This document shows, one piece after another, positions 25,790-34,528 of a DNA stretch of 64,000 nucleotides; the stretch's first letter is position 1; every line of letters starts with the position of its first letter. A program made the position numbers and the translations under genes. Source of the stretch: Palsa-504 sp963844625. Lineage in GTDB: Bacteria > Actinomycetota > Actinomycetes > Streptosporangiales > Streptosporangiaceae. The DNA is taken from positions 224,290 through 288,289 of the forward strand of contig CAWJPF010000019.1 in assembly GCA_963844625.1 (NCBI GenBank), given 5' to 3'. The notes under the pieces were generated by a model. That model was not told the origin of the DNA. It saw only the letters and a program-made list of their open reading frames with translations, and searched no databases.

Positions 25790-26125
25790 TAAGCCTGCGC
25801 GCCGGCCGTGGTGGCGCCGCCCGGTCGCCGTCTCCGGCACCTCGTAGCCGAGGCTCTCCAGCGCCTCCCTGGCATCGGACGTGGAGTGCGCCCGCGTTAT
25901 GCAGCGATTCCGCAGTACAAGTGAACGGGCAGGCTTGGCACGGAATGCCCGTACCTCAGCGATCTCGTACCGCACGGGAGAGGTGCGGTTGATCTCAATC
26001 GGACTCGGGGCGCACGGGATCACGATCTCGTCGGCGTACCGCAGCGCTGACCGGGCGATGACGGCATGGTCTTCCAGTGGTCTTGCCAGTGCCCGGATTC
26101 GGGTTAGCCAGGGCCAGGCTCAGCC
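25790..26125 (-). pseudogene. ParA-like partition ATPase remnant
   Basis: One frame gives LTRIRALARPLEDHAVIAR, then SALRYADEIVIPCAPSPIEI, NRTSPVRYEIAEVRAFR and STSDAREALESLGYEVPET. The ADEIVIP-x-APSP-IEI block and the SAREALExLGxxV ending resemble the C-terminal half of plasmid-type ParA proteins. The deviant Walker A, Walker A-prime and the usual DCPPS segment are absent and a stop lies just upstream. I judge it a remnant, possibly of an integrated plasmid or conjugative element. The match is by eye and could be to another P-loop family. Confidence 0.5.
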
Positions 26126-26225
26126 CTGTCATCCAGGCATTATCGCAGGGCCTGCGGCATTACGATAGCCAGCCCGTGGAGGCTCGTGCCGCCTGTCCGG
26201 CTATCCCTTGAGCCGGCCGTCTATA

Positions 26226-26257
26226 TTGCAGTAATACAGTAAATACTGCAGTACTGC
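26226..26257. promoter_or_regulatory. Cluster of ACTGC/GCAGT half-sites upstream of the ParA remnant
   Basis: In an AT-rich 32-base stretch the half-site appears as TTGCAGTA, ACAGTA, the perfect palindrome TACTGCAGTA (26244-26253) and TACTGC. Such stacked half-sites are typical of autoregulated plasmid maintenance operons. It lies about 100 bases upstream of the ParA-like frame. Confidence 0.5.
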
Positions 26258-26455
26258 GAAAATATCCAGGGGAGCGCTGAGACGGACGCACGGCCGATCG
26301 TTGGGTTCGCTTCGCCGGATGGCCGTGGATACGCCTGCCGTGGGTAGTCTCATGCCTTGCTTACGGTCATGATGCGCTCGGTTCTCGGTGCCCAGGCTCA
26401 ACGGGTCGTCGCAATGGTGCCGGAGTTCAGGCTTGCATGCCCTTTCAGGCGCACG

Positions 26456-27103
26456 TCAGCCGCGGTAGAACACGGCCCACACGACCTTTCCGGTGTCGCT
26501 TAGTGTGGTATACCCCCACTGGTCGCTGAGCGCGCAGATGATAGGCAGTCCGCGGCCGGTCTCGGCGAGGGAACCGAGTGATTGCAGCGCCGGAGCCGCT
26601 TTACTCGGGTCGGCGACAGCGCACAGCACGCAGGGCCCAGGCTGCAGCAAGCCGAGCCAGATCGGCCGGCGAGTCCGGACATCATCGGACCCCGGCAAGG
26701 CGTGCCGGAGCGCGTTGGTCAGCAACTCAGACACAACGATCGCGATGTCCTGGCTCCGTTCTGCCATGCCCCACCGGCGCAAGGTGGCGACGGTAAAGTC
26801 CCGCGCTGCGCGGACTGATCCAGGCTCCGCACCGAGCGCGCGCGTGGTGGTCCGCGGCAGGCGGGCCCGGCCCGTGGCGGCGGGATCCGGCGATGGCCGC
26901 CAGCTGCCGCCCACCAGGCCGGCCATCTCCGCGGCCAGCATCAGCCAGCGGGAGCCGGTCAGGTCATCTAGGTGCGGCCGGTACGCTGCCGTCGCCGTCT
27001 GGTCAGTCTCGTCGCGGCACGGGGAACAGGCACGGGCACCTGCCTGCTGCCATCGGCCGGGGAAGGGACCCCCGGCGCGTTCTGGAATCATCAGAACCCC
27101 CAT
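26456..27103 (-). CDS. ATP-binding protein of the anti-sigma-factor (RsbW-like) HATPase type
   Basis: A 215-residue protein. After about 85 variable residues, the HATPase_c_2 fold follows: AARDFTVATLRRWG, then the N-box IAIVVSELLTNALRHA, a short strand region, and the G-boxes SLAETGRGLPIICALSDQWG. This is the shape of actinobacterial anti-sigma kinase-like proteins, which bind sigma or anti-anti-sigma factors. The extended N-terminus is not conserved. A Cys-rich protein gene lies just upstream on the same strand. Confidence 0.85.
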   Translation of the reverse strand: MGVLMIPERAGGPFPGRWQQAGARACSPCRDETDQTATAAYRPHLDDLTGSRWLMLAAEMAGLVGGSWRPSPDPAATGRARLPRTTTRALGAEPGSVRAARDFTVATLRRWGMAERSQDIAIVVSELLTNALRHALPGSDDVRTRRPIWLGLLQPGPCVLCAVADPSKAAPALQSLGSLAETGRGLPIICALSDQWGYTTLSDTGKVVWAVFYRG

Positions 27104-27217
27104 CTATCTGTGGTCGCCGACTTGCCGGATGCCATCCGGCGGCTCGCCGGGCGGGCCATAACCGGACACCGTGTCGTGGCCGACATTCCGCGCGCCAGCC
27201 AGTATGCGGGCTCGGCG

Positions 27218-27751
27218 TTAGCAGCCGAGTTGCTCGCGTACCGTCCAGCCGCCGCGCCCGGTGGCGATCCCGGCGGCCCCGGCGATAGCTGAGTACCGGT
27301 CCCAGCGCACGACGGGACGGGAGGCCCGGAAGCCCGGCTCGGTCTGCTGGCATCGTGGGCAGGCCAATCTGCCAAAGGCGTCGATGCGCCAGCCAGCGTC
27401 GATCGCGCGGGCGCGCGCGTCGCCCTCGCCGAGTGCCGCGGGATCCGCATGCCAGGAGATGCAGGAACCCATCTCGCACCACATGATGGGCATCCGCAGC
27501 TGATCACCGATTACAGCCCGCACAACAACCCCGGAGGAGGCTGCGGGCTCGACCGGGACAGCGGGCTCGACCGGGACAGCGATCTCGACCGGGACAGCAG
27601 GCTCAAGGGGGCCTTCTGGCCGGGCACCGGCGCTGGCTGGCTCGACCCAGCCAGCGCCGGGCGGCTCGGCACAGCCGTCATCCCGCAGCTCAGCGAGCCA
27701 GTCGTTCATCTGGAGCATGCTGGTGTCGTCTGGCCGGATCCTTAGCTTCAC
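27218..27751 (-). CDS. Cys-rich protein with a Pro/Val/Glu repeat
   Basis: A 177-residue product with GGAGG before the GTG at 27751. The N-terminal 45 residues are polar (MLQMNDWLAELRDDG). A linker repeats PVEPAV about three times, coded by an 18-base DNA tandem repeat. The C-terminal half has a CEMGSC pair, a Trp/His segment and a second CPRC pair, which look like a four-Cys zinc ribbon. Actinomycetes carry related proteins beside HATPase_c_2 genes, as here. Function unknown. Confidence 0.65.
   Translation of the reverse strand: MKLRIRPDDTSMLQMNDWLAELRDDGCAEPPGAGWVEPASAGARPEGPLEPAVPVEIAVPVEPAVPVEPAASSGVVVRAVIGDQLRMPIMWCEMGSCISWHADPAALGEGDARARAIDAGWRIDAFGRLACPRCQQTEPGFRASRPVVRWDRYSAIAGAAGIATGRGGWTVREQLGC
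27545..27598. repeat. 18-base tandem repeat, three copies
   Basis: GGGCTCGACCGGGACAGC at 27545-27562, repeated exactly at 27563-27580 and with changes at 27581-27598 (GATCTCG...). It is a whole number of codons and encodes the PVEPAV repeats in the Cys-rich protein, so copy number can change without a frameshift. Confidence 0.85.
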
Positions 27752-28709
27752 GTCGGGCCTCCAGTTGGGCTAGTGGTGAGCGTCGTTTAGCTGCAGACGT
27801 CCTGCCCTGGACAGGCACGTGCACTGGGTTGCCGGACGGGTGGCTGCGTGTCCGGGAATGCTGGTGCTGCCGCGGCTGTATCCACGTCATAGCGGGCCGT
27901 CATCCGGCGACCCCCCGAGCGCTGCTTACAGTCAGCGAGCGCCCGGTCCACCCCCGTTGCGCGTATGCCACCCATTGCGCTTGCCCTTCCCTTTTCAAGC
28001 GCCCGGGCTCACCGTCTCTGGGTTTAAGCTTTCACGGTCCCGACTCCGAATTACAGCTGGATATACGTGCGATAAACATTCGGCTTACATATTGGTTATC
28101 GCGGCGTGGCGTGTAGACAATTTACGGGTATTGCTATGCACAGGGTGTGGATCGTATTCTCCCAGTTGGCGGTCCTGTTATGAGCGCGGTCGGGCGCCGG
28201 AATCCCCAGAATTTTCCGCGTGGCCACAGGACGAGTACCGTTTTACACAGGTCATCCACAGGTTTGTACACAAAAGCTTGTAGCGGACTACCACGCTGGA
28301 AGCAGGGGATCTGACGATCCTGGCTGTCCCATGGAGCGCCACCGATCCCCCGGCCGCAAGCCAGACGACCTCACCTGAATCAGTGTGCCCGTGCGCATCG
28401 CGTACACGACGAAGGACAAGGCTTCTCCGCTTTGATGGGTGCGATCCGACGCCAGGATTCACCGTCAGCGGGGTAACGCCCAGAGATCAGCGCTGCCCGG
28501 CCGTTTCACGAGCGCATCCGCCCAGGCGGACGAGCCGGGCGCTTCCGCGTCCATCGTGGTAGCGGCGTCCCGGTTATGGAGACGATCTCGTAACGGTCTC
28601 GGAACGCTCCGTCCGTAAGTTTGGCTCATTCCGGTTGGTCTGCCGGAAGGGGCGGGCCTCCCGGTCAGCACGAGCTTGAGTACGAGCAAGCTCAGGGAGG
28701 GTGAGTTAC
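27752..28709. other. Gene-free, AT-richer stretch
   Basis: About 950 bases without a supported gene. The part from about 28010 to 28290 is clearly richer in A and T than its surroundings (AAGCTT twice, repeated TTTAC and ATTG words) and carries the DnaA-box-like cluster listed separately. The last 150 bases must contain the promoter of the membrane protein at 28710. Confidence 0.5.
28134..28272. other. Cluster of DnaA-box-like 9-mers
   Basis: Against TTRTCCACA the region holds TCATCCACA (28252-28260, one mismatch), TTGTACACA (28264-28272, one mismatch), TTTTACACA (28241-28249), CTATGCACA (28134-28142) and, reversed, CGATCCACA (28146-28154), each with two mismatches. Five such words in 140 bases of AT-richer DNA beside a ParA-like remnant suggest a former replication origin or a DnaA-binding locus. 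No replication initiator gene is seen. Confidence 0.4.
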
Positions 28710-29357
28710 ATGTCAACATGGCTTAGCAAGTGGGCGCCCGCATCCGGGGTACTGGCGGGGGTACTCGTCGCGATCGCATTCTTCGCGGGGCCGAACTCGC
28801 CAGGCGATAATGCCACGGGCGCTCAGGTCATCGCCTGGTACCAGAGCCACCACACGTCGGACTTCGTGGGCGACCTCGTCGGGGGCCTGGCGGTGCTGTT
28901 CCTCGTGCTCTTCGCGGTGGCACTGGCCCGGCAGGTACGGACCGGTGATCGCTGGCTGGCACACGGGGCGCTGGGCGGGGCTGTCTTCGGCGGCGTGGGC
29001 TTCCTGACCTCCGTCGGGTTCGACACAGTCCTTGCGCAGGACCACAACCATCTGACGATCGCGTCGGCCCAGACGCTGAATTTGCTCGAGAACGACTTCT
29101 TCCTGCCCATTCTCATCGGGTTCGCCCTGTTCGGCATCCTGGCCGGCCTGGCCGTCGTGGTGGGCCGGATCCTGCCGAAATGGATGGGATGGGTCATGTT
29201 CGCGTTCGGCCTCGCCTGCCTGGCCGGTCCCATCGGGTTCTTCGGTCTGCTCGCGGTGATGCTGTGGGTGCTGGTGGCCGGGATCTGGATGGTGAACCAG
29301 GGCCCACCGGTCCCTGAGCCCTTGAAGCTGCCGGCCGGGGAACACGTTGCAGCCTGA
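28710..29357 (+). CDS. Multi-pass membrane protein of unknown function
   Basis: A 215-residue protein with about six hydrophobic segments (near residues 9-27, 55-75, 87-107, 127-150, 158-172, 176-195). A short polar part after the first helix (GPNSPGDNATGAQVIAWYQSHH) faces one side. GGGAGG lies upstream of the ATG at 28710; GTG 28701 is too close to it. I recall similar six-helix actinobacterial proteins without known function. It stands alone on the plus strand. Confidence 0.7.
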   Translation: MSTWLSKWAPASGVLAGVLVAIAFFAGPNSPGDNATGAQVIAWYQSHHTSDFVGDLVGGLAVLFLVLFAVALARQVRTGDRWLAHGALGGAVFGGVGFLTSVGFDTVLAQDHNHLTIASAQTLNLLENDFFLPILIGFALFGILAGLAVVVGRILPKWMGWVMFAFGLACLAGPIGFFGLLAVMLWVLVAGIWMVNQGPPVPEPLKLPAGEHVAA

Positions 29358-29619
29358 CTCAAGCGGGCGGGCGCGGTGCGCTTTCATAGTCATCCGCGCT
29401 CGCCCTCCCGGCCGACTCATCGTAACGCTGTAGTCATCGGCCTCAACGACGACTCCTACCGGCTGAAAAGACTGGGACTCCCGAGCCCTGGCGACCGGCC
29501 TTCTGTTCGTCCTCCGCGTGGGTCTGTCTTCTTCCCCTTGCTTACTTCCACAGGCATTGCGCAACGAACCGGGACCGGCCAACTTCCGCTGGTTCATGCC
29601 CGTCGCCATAGTCAACCCC

Positions 29620-29890
29620 GGTCCTCAGCGCCAGCTGGCCGCTGCACGTCGATACCGGTTTCGGGCAGGGCGGGCGAGAACTCCAGAGCACCTGGGCCCG
29701 GCCAGCGTCCGGGGCCACGCGAAGGTGTGGGGGTACTGGGCGGGAAGGTAAAGGCGTCGCCCTGCTCCAGGGTGACTTGCTCTCCGGCGACGCTGAGCTG
29801 CAGCTGCCCGGCCAGGATGAAGACGAACTCAATGTCAGCTCGCCCGCTCCGAGTACGGAGAGCCAGGGTTCCCTGGCGGCTGGGACCCGG
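29620..29890 (-). pseudogene. Cupin-domain remnant (XRE-cupin regulator tail)
   Basis: In one minus frame the stretch DIEFVFILAGQLQLSVAGEQ followed by VTLEQGDAFTFP is a clear cupin core, as in the C-terminal domain of XRE-cupin regulators. The following DTPHRW-type motif is scrambled (PPSTPTPSRGPGRW), consistent with a frameshift, and nothing upstream looks like the helix-turn-helix. The frame runs to 30154 but that part is not protein-like. Confidence 0.55.
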
Positions 29891-30174
29891 CTTGGCCGTA
29901 GCCGATATCGGCGACTGTTTCGGGGATGATTTGTAGCGGAGGCCGCATCGTGAATGCGCGAGATGTGTGCGCCGCCGCGCGCTTCGGCAACGTCGCTTGC
30001 AGGTGCTTTCGCATACGAAACTCAAGATGTTTACCCAGTTTCGAGCATGAAGTAATCGGTGAAGGGGAGGGGTGGGGAGCTGGGCGGTGGTGAGGCGGTG
30101 GTCTGCGCGGGGTCTGCGGAGATGTCGTGACACGCCGGGTTTGGTGCGTGACACGCAGCTCGTGATGGTGTGGG

Positions 30175-31093
30175 TTGGGGCGTGTGCCCCTTAGCGCGAC
30201 GGCCGGTGCGGATGCTGACGCTGCTGTGTGGCGTGCCCGTGCGATGCGGGCCGAGGCGCTGGCTGCGCACGGCGCCGATAAGGTCGCGCTGAACGTGCGG
30301 GTCGCGGGGCTGGCTGCGCAGGAGGAGCATCTGACCCAGACGGTCGCGACGCTGAGCGGCCTGCTGTTCGGCGATCAGCGAGAAGAGGAACCCGGGCAGC
30401 AGCCGGCGGCGGCGAGGACGGCCACGAAGGGGACGGGAGGGCGGCGGCGAGCGGGGGCAGCGGAAGGGCTAGAGCGGTCAAGGCGCCGCTCGTATGCGCA
30501 CCTGGAAACCGAGGAGCGCAACAACGACGTGGAGCGGGGCTGCGGCGGTGCGGGGCTGCGGCACGGACTCGAGTCCTGGGACGAGGAACGGAGCAGCTAG
30601 ACTGGGAGGTGAGGCTGAGCGGACCAGAGGCGGCGGCGCAGGTAAGGCGGCGCTGCCAGTGCAGGAAGCTGGCCGGGCGGATCGCGGTGGCGCGACAGGC
30701 GCCGAAGGTGATCAGAGGGGCCTGCTCACCGCGATGTCCTGGCCGGCGGCGAGAGAAGCGCATAGGCGGCGCTGCACCGGCTCATCGCCGCGGGCCGCCG
30801 ACGGCCTGGACGTGGCCGAGGGCCCCTGGTCGGCGCTTGCAGCAGGTCGTCCCGCTGCTGGCCCCCTGGGCGGAGGCGATCGAGGCGCCGGGCCGCCAGG
30901 CTACGTCCGTGCCGACGAGACAGGATGGCGGGTGCCGCCGAAACCCCGGCAGGACGGGAAAGCGGGGCTGAGAGAGACGGGACCGATGAGGAACCGAGAG
31001 CGCGACGGCCCCCCGCAGCGCCGAAGTGCCCGCGAAAGAGCGGGCGACCGCGAGCAGGCCGCCCCGAAGCAGCCGCGGCGGCACCCCCGACCT
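30175..31093 (+). mobile_element. Decayed IS66-family transposase
   Basis: The first frame (30175-30600) shows the IS66 coiled start (AMRAEALAAHGAD...VATLSGLLFGDQREE) and the RRSYAHLETEER motif before the zinc-binding region. A second frame (from 30609) has RRRCQCRKL...APKVIRG, and a third shows LLTAMS and YVRADETGWRV, the family's catalytic Asp motif. At least two frameshifts separate these parts and the C-terminal third is missing: sequence quality collapses into the thymine-free tract. No terminal repeats could be defined. Confidence 0.75.
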
Positions 31094-31807
31094 GCGGCGC
31101 GCACCAGGCGCGGACGAGCGAGGGCAGCGACAGAAGAGCCGCCCAAACAGGCGAACCCCAGCGGGCCGGCGCCGCCACACGAGCGCGGGCCAGCGGGCCA
31201 CGCCGGACGCAGCGGCGCGCGCGAACGGGCGCACACCGCCGCGCGCCGCGACCACCCAGACCGAGAGGAGAGAGAGGCGCGCGAGCGGCCCGGCCCGCAC
31301 CACCGGGCCACGCAACAAGACGCAGCCCGCAACCAGGAAACCACGAAGGCCGGCAGCGCACCCGGCCGCGGCCAAGGCAGCGCCACGCGAACAAGAGGAG
31401 ACAGCGCGCCGCCACCGCGACCGCCCCCAGACCGACAACACGGCGCCGAGCGGGCGCGCGCACCCCGCAAAGACGCAGAACCACGGCCCGGCGCCGCCGG
31501 GCCGCCCACCGGCCGACGGGAACGGACGAACACCGCCACCGCCGCGCAGAGCGACACCGAGCCACGCACCGCGCACAGACGACCAGACGCGCCGAGAACG
31601 GCGGCAAGGGCGCAGCGGCGGCAAACGGAGAGGAGGGCGGGACAAGCGCAGGAGAGGGCGACGCGCCGAGGGCGGCCAGAGAGACGCGAGAGAGGAACCG
31701 AAAAGGGGCAGGGAGGGAGGAGAGAGGAGGGAAGAGGAAAGAGGGAAAGAGAGAAGAAGAAGAAGAAAGAAGAAGAAAAAAGAGAGGGGGGGGGGGGGGG
31801 GGGAGCA
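31094..31807. other. 714-base tract with no thymine, ending in 18 G
   Basis: No T occurs from 31094 to 31807. T counts per 60 bases fall from 5 (line at 30901) to 2, 1, 1 and then zero. C is last seen at 31709; 31710-31805 is purine only and 31786-31803 is a run of 18 G, after which ordinary sequence resumes. Because every stop codon needs a T (or an A on the other strand), all six frames are open here, so the overlapping long frames are not genes. It begins in the IS66 remnant. Confidence 0.95.
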
Positions 31808-32204
31808 TTGATTGTGAATATCGTGACTTATTGCTAGCTCTCCGCTCTTATTGGTGACGAATTGGCGGCCATTAACGATAATTGGTGATGACCTATTGGG
31901 CAAGTGGCCGGGACCTGGCGTTACCCAGGCAGGTGTACCCATGCCCTGGTGGGTCAGAGCCAGCAAGCGGCTGGCAAGGCTGTTACATAGAGTTACGACG
32001 AGCTAGGCGAGACCACCCAATTGCGGCCGACTACGGGCGGCTCACCACTGTGCCGCCGGCACAGCGAGGGCGCACACAGATCAGCCGGCTCCGGGTACCG
32101 TGATCGCGCCGCGCGTTCGATCGGCCAGGCGGCAGCAACGCGCTGACGACAGCGCGGCTACTGGGGTACGGGACGTTCAACCTGGGTCGTTCGGGATGAT
32201 GAAC
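31808..32204. other. Intergenic region after the thymine-free tract
   Basis: About 400 bases without a gene. The first 90 are AT-rich with repeated ATTGGTGA and TTATTG words. The rest is ordinary GC-rich DNA downstream of the sigma factor gene, which ends at 32205. Confidence 0.4.
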
Positions 32205-33233
32205 TCAGTCGAGGTAGTCGCGCAGGACCTGGGACCTGGAGGAGTGCCGGAGCTTGGACATGGTCTTGGACTCGATCTGGCGGATCCGCTCGCGGGTCAC
32301 GCCGTAGACCTTGCCGATCTCATCCAGCGTCTTGGGCTGGCCATCGGTCAGCCCGAACCGCATCGAGACCACGCCAGCCTCCCGCTCCGACAGCGTGTCA
32401 AGCACCGAATGCAACTGCTCCTGCAACAACGTGAAACTAACCGCCTCACCCGGCTGGATCGCCTCGGAATCCTCGATCAGGTCACCGAACTCACTATCCC
32501 CGTCCTCCCCCAGCGGAGTATGCAGCGAGATCGGCTCCCGGCCGTACTTCTGCACCTCAACGACCTTCTCCGGCGTCATGTCCAGCTCGATCGCCAGCTC
32601 ATCCGGCGTCGGCTCCCGCCCCAGATCCTGCAGCATCTGCCGCTGCACCCGGGCCAGCTTGTTAATCACCTCGACCATATGCACCGGAATCCGGATCGTC
32701 CGCGCCTGATCCGCCATCGCCCGCGTAATCGCCTGCCGGATCCACCACGTCGCGTACGTCGAGAACTTATACCCCTTGGTGTAATCAAACTTCTCCACCG
32801 CCCGGATCAGCCCCAGGTTCCCCTCCTGAATCAAATCCAGGAACAGCATCCCCCGCCCGGTATACCGCTTCGCCAGCGACACCACCAGCCGCAAGTTCGC
32901 CTCCAGCAGGTGATTCTTCGCCCGGGTCCCGTCCTCCGCGATCCACTCCAGGTCAATCCGCGCGTCCACCTGCAACGTCCGGCGGCCCTCCGCCAGCTTC
33001 TCCTCCGCGAACAGGCCCGCCTCGATCCGCTTGGCCAGCTCAACCTCCTGCTCGGCGTTGAGCAGCGGCACCTTGCCGATCTGCTTCAGGTAATCCTTAA
33101 CCGGATCCGCCGTCGCACCCGCCACCGCCACCTGCGCCGCCGGCAAATCATCATCATCATCACCGAAGACGAAGATCTCCTCATCCTCACCCCCGCCATC
33201 CGGCGCGATCTTAACCACCCGCGCGGCCGCCAC
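32205..33233 (-). CDS. Primary-type RNA polymerase sigma factor (HrdB/RpoD-like), core
   Basis: The frame encodes regions 1.2 to 4.2 of a principal sigma factor: DPVKDYLKQIGKVPLLNAEQE, region 2 (NLRLVVSLAKRYTGRGMLFLDLIQEGN, FDYTKGYKFSTYATWWIRQAITRA for -10 binding and melting), region 3, and region 4.2 (LDEIGKVYGVTRERIRQIESK for -35 binding). The C-terminal end HSSRSQVLRDYLD is typical. The GTG at 33233 has no ribosome site; the true start is probably near 33756, with two frameshifts between (see next entry). It may be the housekeeping factor or one of its HrdA/C/D-like paralogues. Confidence 0.93.
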   Translation of the reverse strand: MAAARVVKIAPDGGGEDEEIFVFGDDDDDLPAAQVAVAGATADPVKDYLKQIGKVPLLNAEQEVELAKRIEAGLFAEEKLAEGRRTLQVDARIDLEWIAEDGTRAKNHLLEANLRLVVSLAKRYTGRGMLFLDLIQEGNLGLIRAVEKFDYTKGYKFSTYATWWIRQAITRAMADQARTIRIPVHMVEVINKLARVQRQMLQDLGREPTPDELAIELDMTPEKVVEVQKYGREPISLHTPLGEDGDSEFGDLIEDSEAIQPGEAVSFTLLQEQLHSVLDTLSEREAGVVSMRFGLTDGQPKTLDEIGKVYGVTRERIRQIESKTMSKLRHSSRSQVLRDYLD

Positions 33234-33762
33234 CCCGGCCCCCTCCGCCTCGCTCCGTCCGGCTCCGCAGACGGCCGGTCAGGCTCGGAGTCCTCGGGAT
33301 CTTCGGATCCGTCCGGTCCTTCCGGCTCCTCGATGTCGACGGCCAGTTCGTCGGCCACCTGACCTCGGCCACCTCGGCGACGTCAGCGATGTCGTCGGCG
33401 AGAACGGCGAGGACGGTGAGCGCGGCCTGGAGGTCGGCGTCGCCGACGTCGAGATCGCCAAGATCGCCAAGATCGTCGAGATCCGCGTTCTCCAGATCCG
33501 CGTCGGTATCGAGATCCACTTCGTCGAGATCCACCTCGTCGAGATCCACCGCAGTCAGGCCGTCGTCGGCGTCGGAGCGCAGTCCAGAAGCGTGTTCAGC
33601 CGAGTTCCGGGGACCAGGACCGCCTGGCCGCGGAGCCACCCGGACCGCCTGATCCTCGACGGTCCGGGGCCCCTGGCCCGAGGTCCTGGGAGGCGGCAAG
33701 CGGTCACGCTTCGCGCGGCGCCGGGCCTTGCCTTGCCTGGTATTACGCCTGCTCATCCTCAT
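33234..33762 (-). pseudogene. Acidic N-terminal extension of the sigma factor in two shifted frames
   Basis: AGGAGG precedes ATG 33762 and ATG 33756. From there a basic head (MSRRNTRQGKARRRAK) leads to repeated acidic units (VDLDEVDLDEVDLDTDADLE; LGDLGDLDVGDADLQ) ending ADVAEVAEV. The next frame gives ADELAVDIEEPEGPDGSEDPE, and the third joins the sigma core. Each join needs one extra base, near 33360 and 33245, both in G-rich runs. An acidic region of this kind is normal before region 1.2 in actinobacterial HrdB, so this is most likely one gene with two single-base losses, real or from sequencing. Confidence 0.7.
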
Positions 33763-33816
33763 CGCCTCCTAGACCACCAGTCGCGACAACGCCATAACTG
33801 GCCACGGGCCAGGCCA

Positions 33817-34104
33817 TCACTTGGCCCTGGCCACCGCGGGCGCCTTGATACGGGCGGCGGGTCCGGCAAGGCCGAACTGGCCGGCCCGGGCGTCCACGCG
33901 GGACCAGAGCCCTTCGTCGTGCACCCCCGGGCCGCAAGCGGCCGGGAGCTGGCTGGCCGCCTCGGCGATCTCCATGGCGGCGGCCTGGCCCCCGATGAGC
34001 ACGCGTCCGGGGAGCCACGTCACGGTCCATCCGCCGGCGCCGAACTCGGCAGTGGGCGGGATATCAGCACTGCGGATCAGGTCATTGGTGATCGTGACCG
34101 CCAT
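33817..34104 (-). CDS. Hypothetical protein (95 aa)
   Basis: The product begins MAVTITNDLIRSADIPPTAEF, continues with WTVTWLPGRVLIGGQAAAMEIAEA and ends in an Ala/Lys-rich tail. GGAGGG precedes the ATG. It resembles the short proteins found next to others in actinomycete accessory regions, but I cannot name a family. It overlaps or closely follows the gene at 34082-34528 and is probably co-transcribed with it. Confidence 0.6.
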   Translation of the reverse strand: MAVTITNDLIRSADIPPTAEFGAGGWTVTWLPGRVLIGGQAAAMEIAEAASQLPAACGPGVHDEGLWSRVDARAGQFGLAGPAARIKAPAVARAK

Positions 34105-34528
34105 CGGTCAGCCCTCCGGCTGCATAAGCTCCATAGCGCGCATTTGGTCGGCGAGACTCACCGGATCGGCCGGCGGGCGGCCCGGGGTCCTCGCGGACTC
34201 GCCGAGCTACGCGGTCCTCGCAGACGTACTCGTGATCGCGGATGAGGATCACGGCGGCGACCTCGACGTCCCCCGCCTCGGCCAGGTCGATGAACTGTTC
34301 CCACGCGGGCGTGCCACAGTCAGGCAGCTTCCCGGCGGTCTGCAGCCCGATGATCGTCAGGACGGCATCGTGGCCGGGGAGGCCGACTGCCTGATCGGTC
34401 CGGCGGTCGCTGAGGTCCTTATCGTGCTTCCACGCGCGGCTCGCCTGGTCCATGGGCTTGAGCGCGACCGGAAGTGCTCGCGCTGCCCCGGGCTCTGGTG
34501 GCATCCAGGCCGGATTATCAGCTTCCAC
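34082..34528 (-). CDS. Hypothetical protein (148 aa)
   Basis: A soluble product with a convincing middle part (DAVLTIIGLQTAGKLPDCGTP, then WEQFIDLAEAGDVEVAAVILIRDHEYV). In this frame the end (residues 110-148) is less protein-like and overlaps the next gene. A shift of one base near 34180 would instead end ADPVSLADQMRAMELMQPEG with a stop 4 bases before the next ATG, a more natural operon join. So a frameshift near the 3' end is possible. Function unknown. Confidence 0.5.
   Translation of the reverse strand: MEADNPAWMPPEPGAARALPVALKPMDQASRAWKHDKDLSDRRTDQAVGLPGHDAVLTIIGLQTAGKLPDCGTPAWEQFIDLAEAGDVEVAAVILIRDHEYVCEDRVARRVREDPGPPAGRSGESRRPNARYGAYAAGGLTDGGHDHQ

Noticed and set aside
30494..31966. 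Five or six long overlapping frames on both strands (up to 447 residues)
   Set aside because: The underlying DNA has no T on the plus strand and no A on the minus strand, so stop codons cannot occur; the translations are low-complexity Arg/Ala/G-rich and match nothing.
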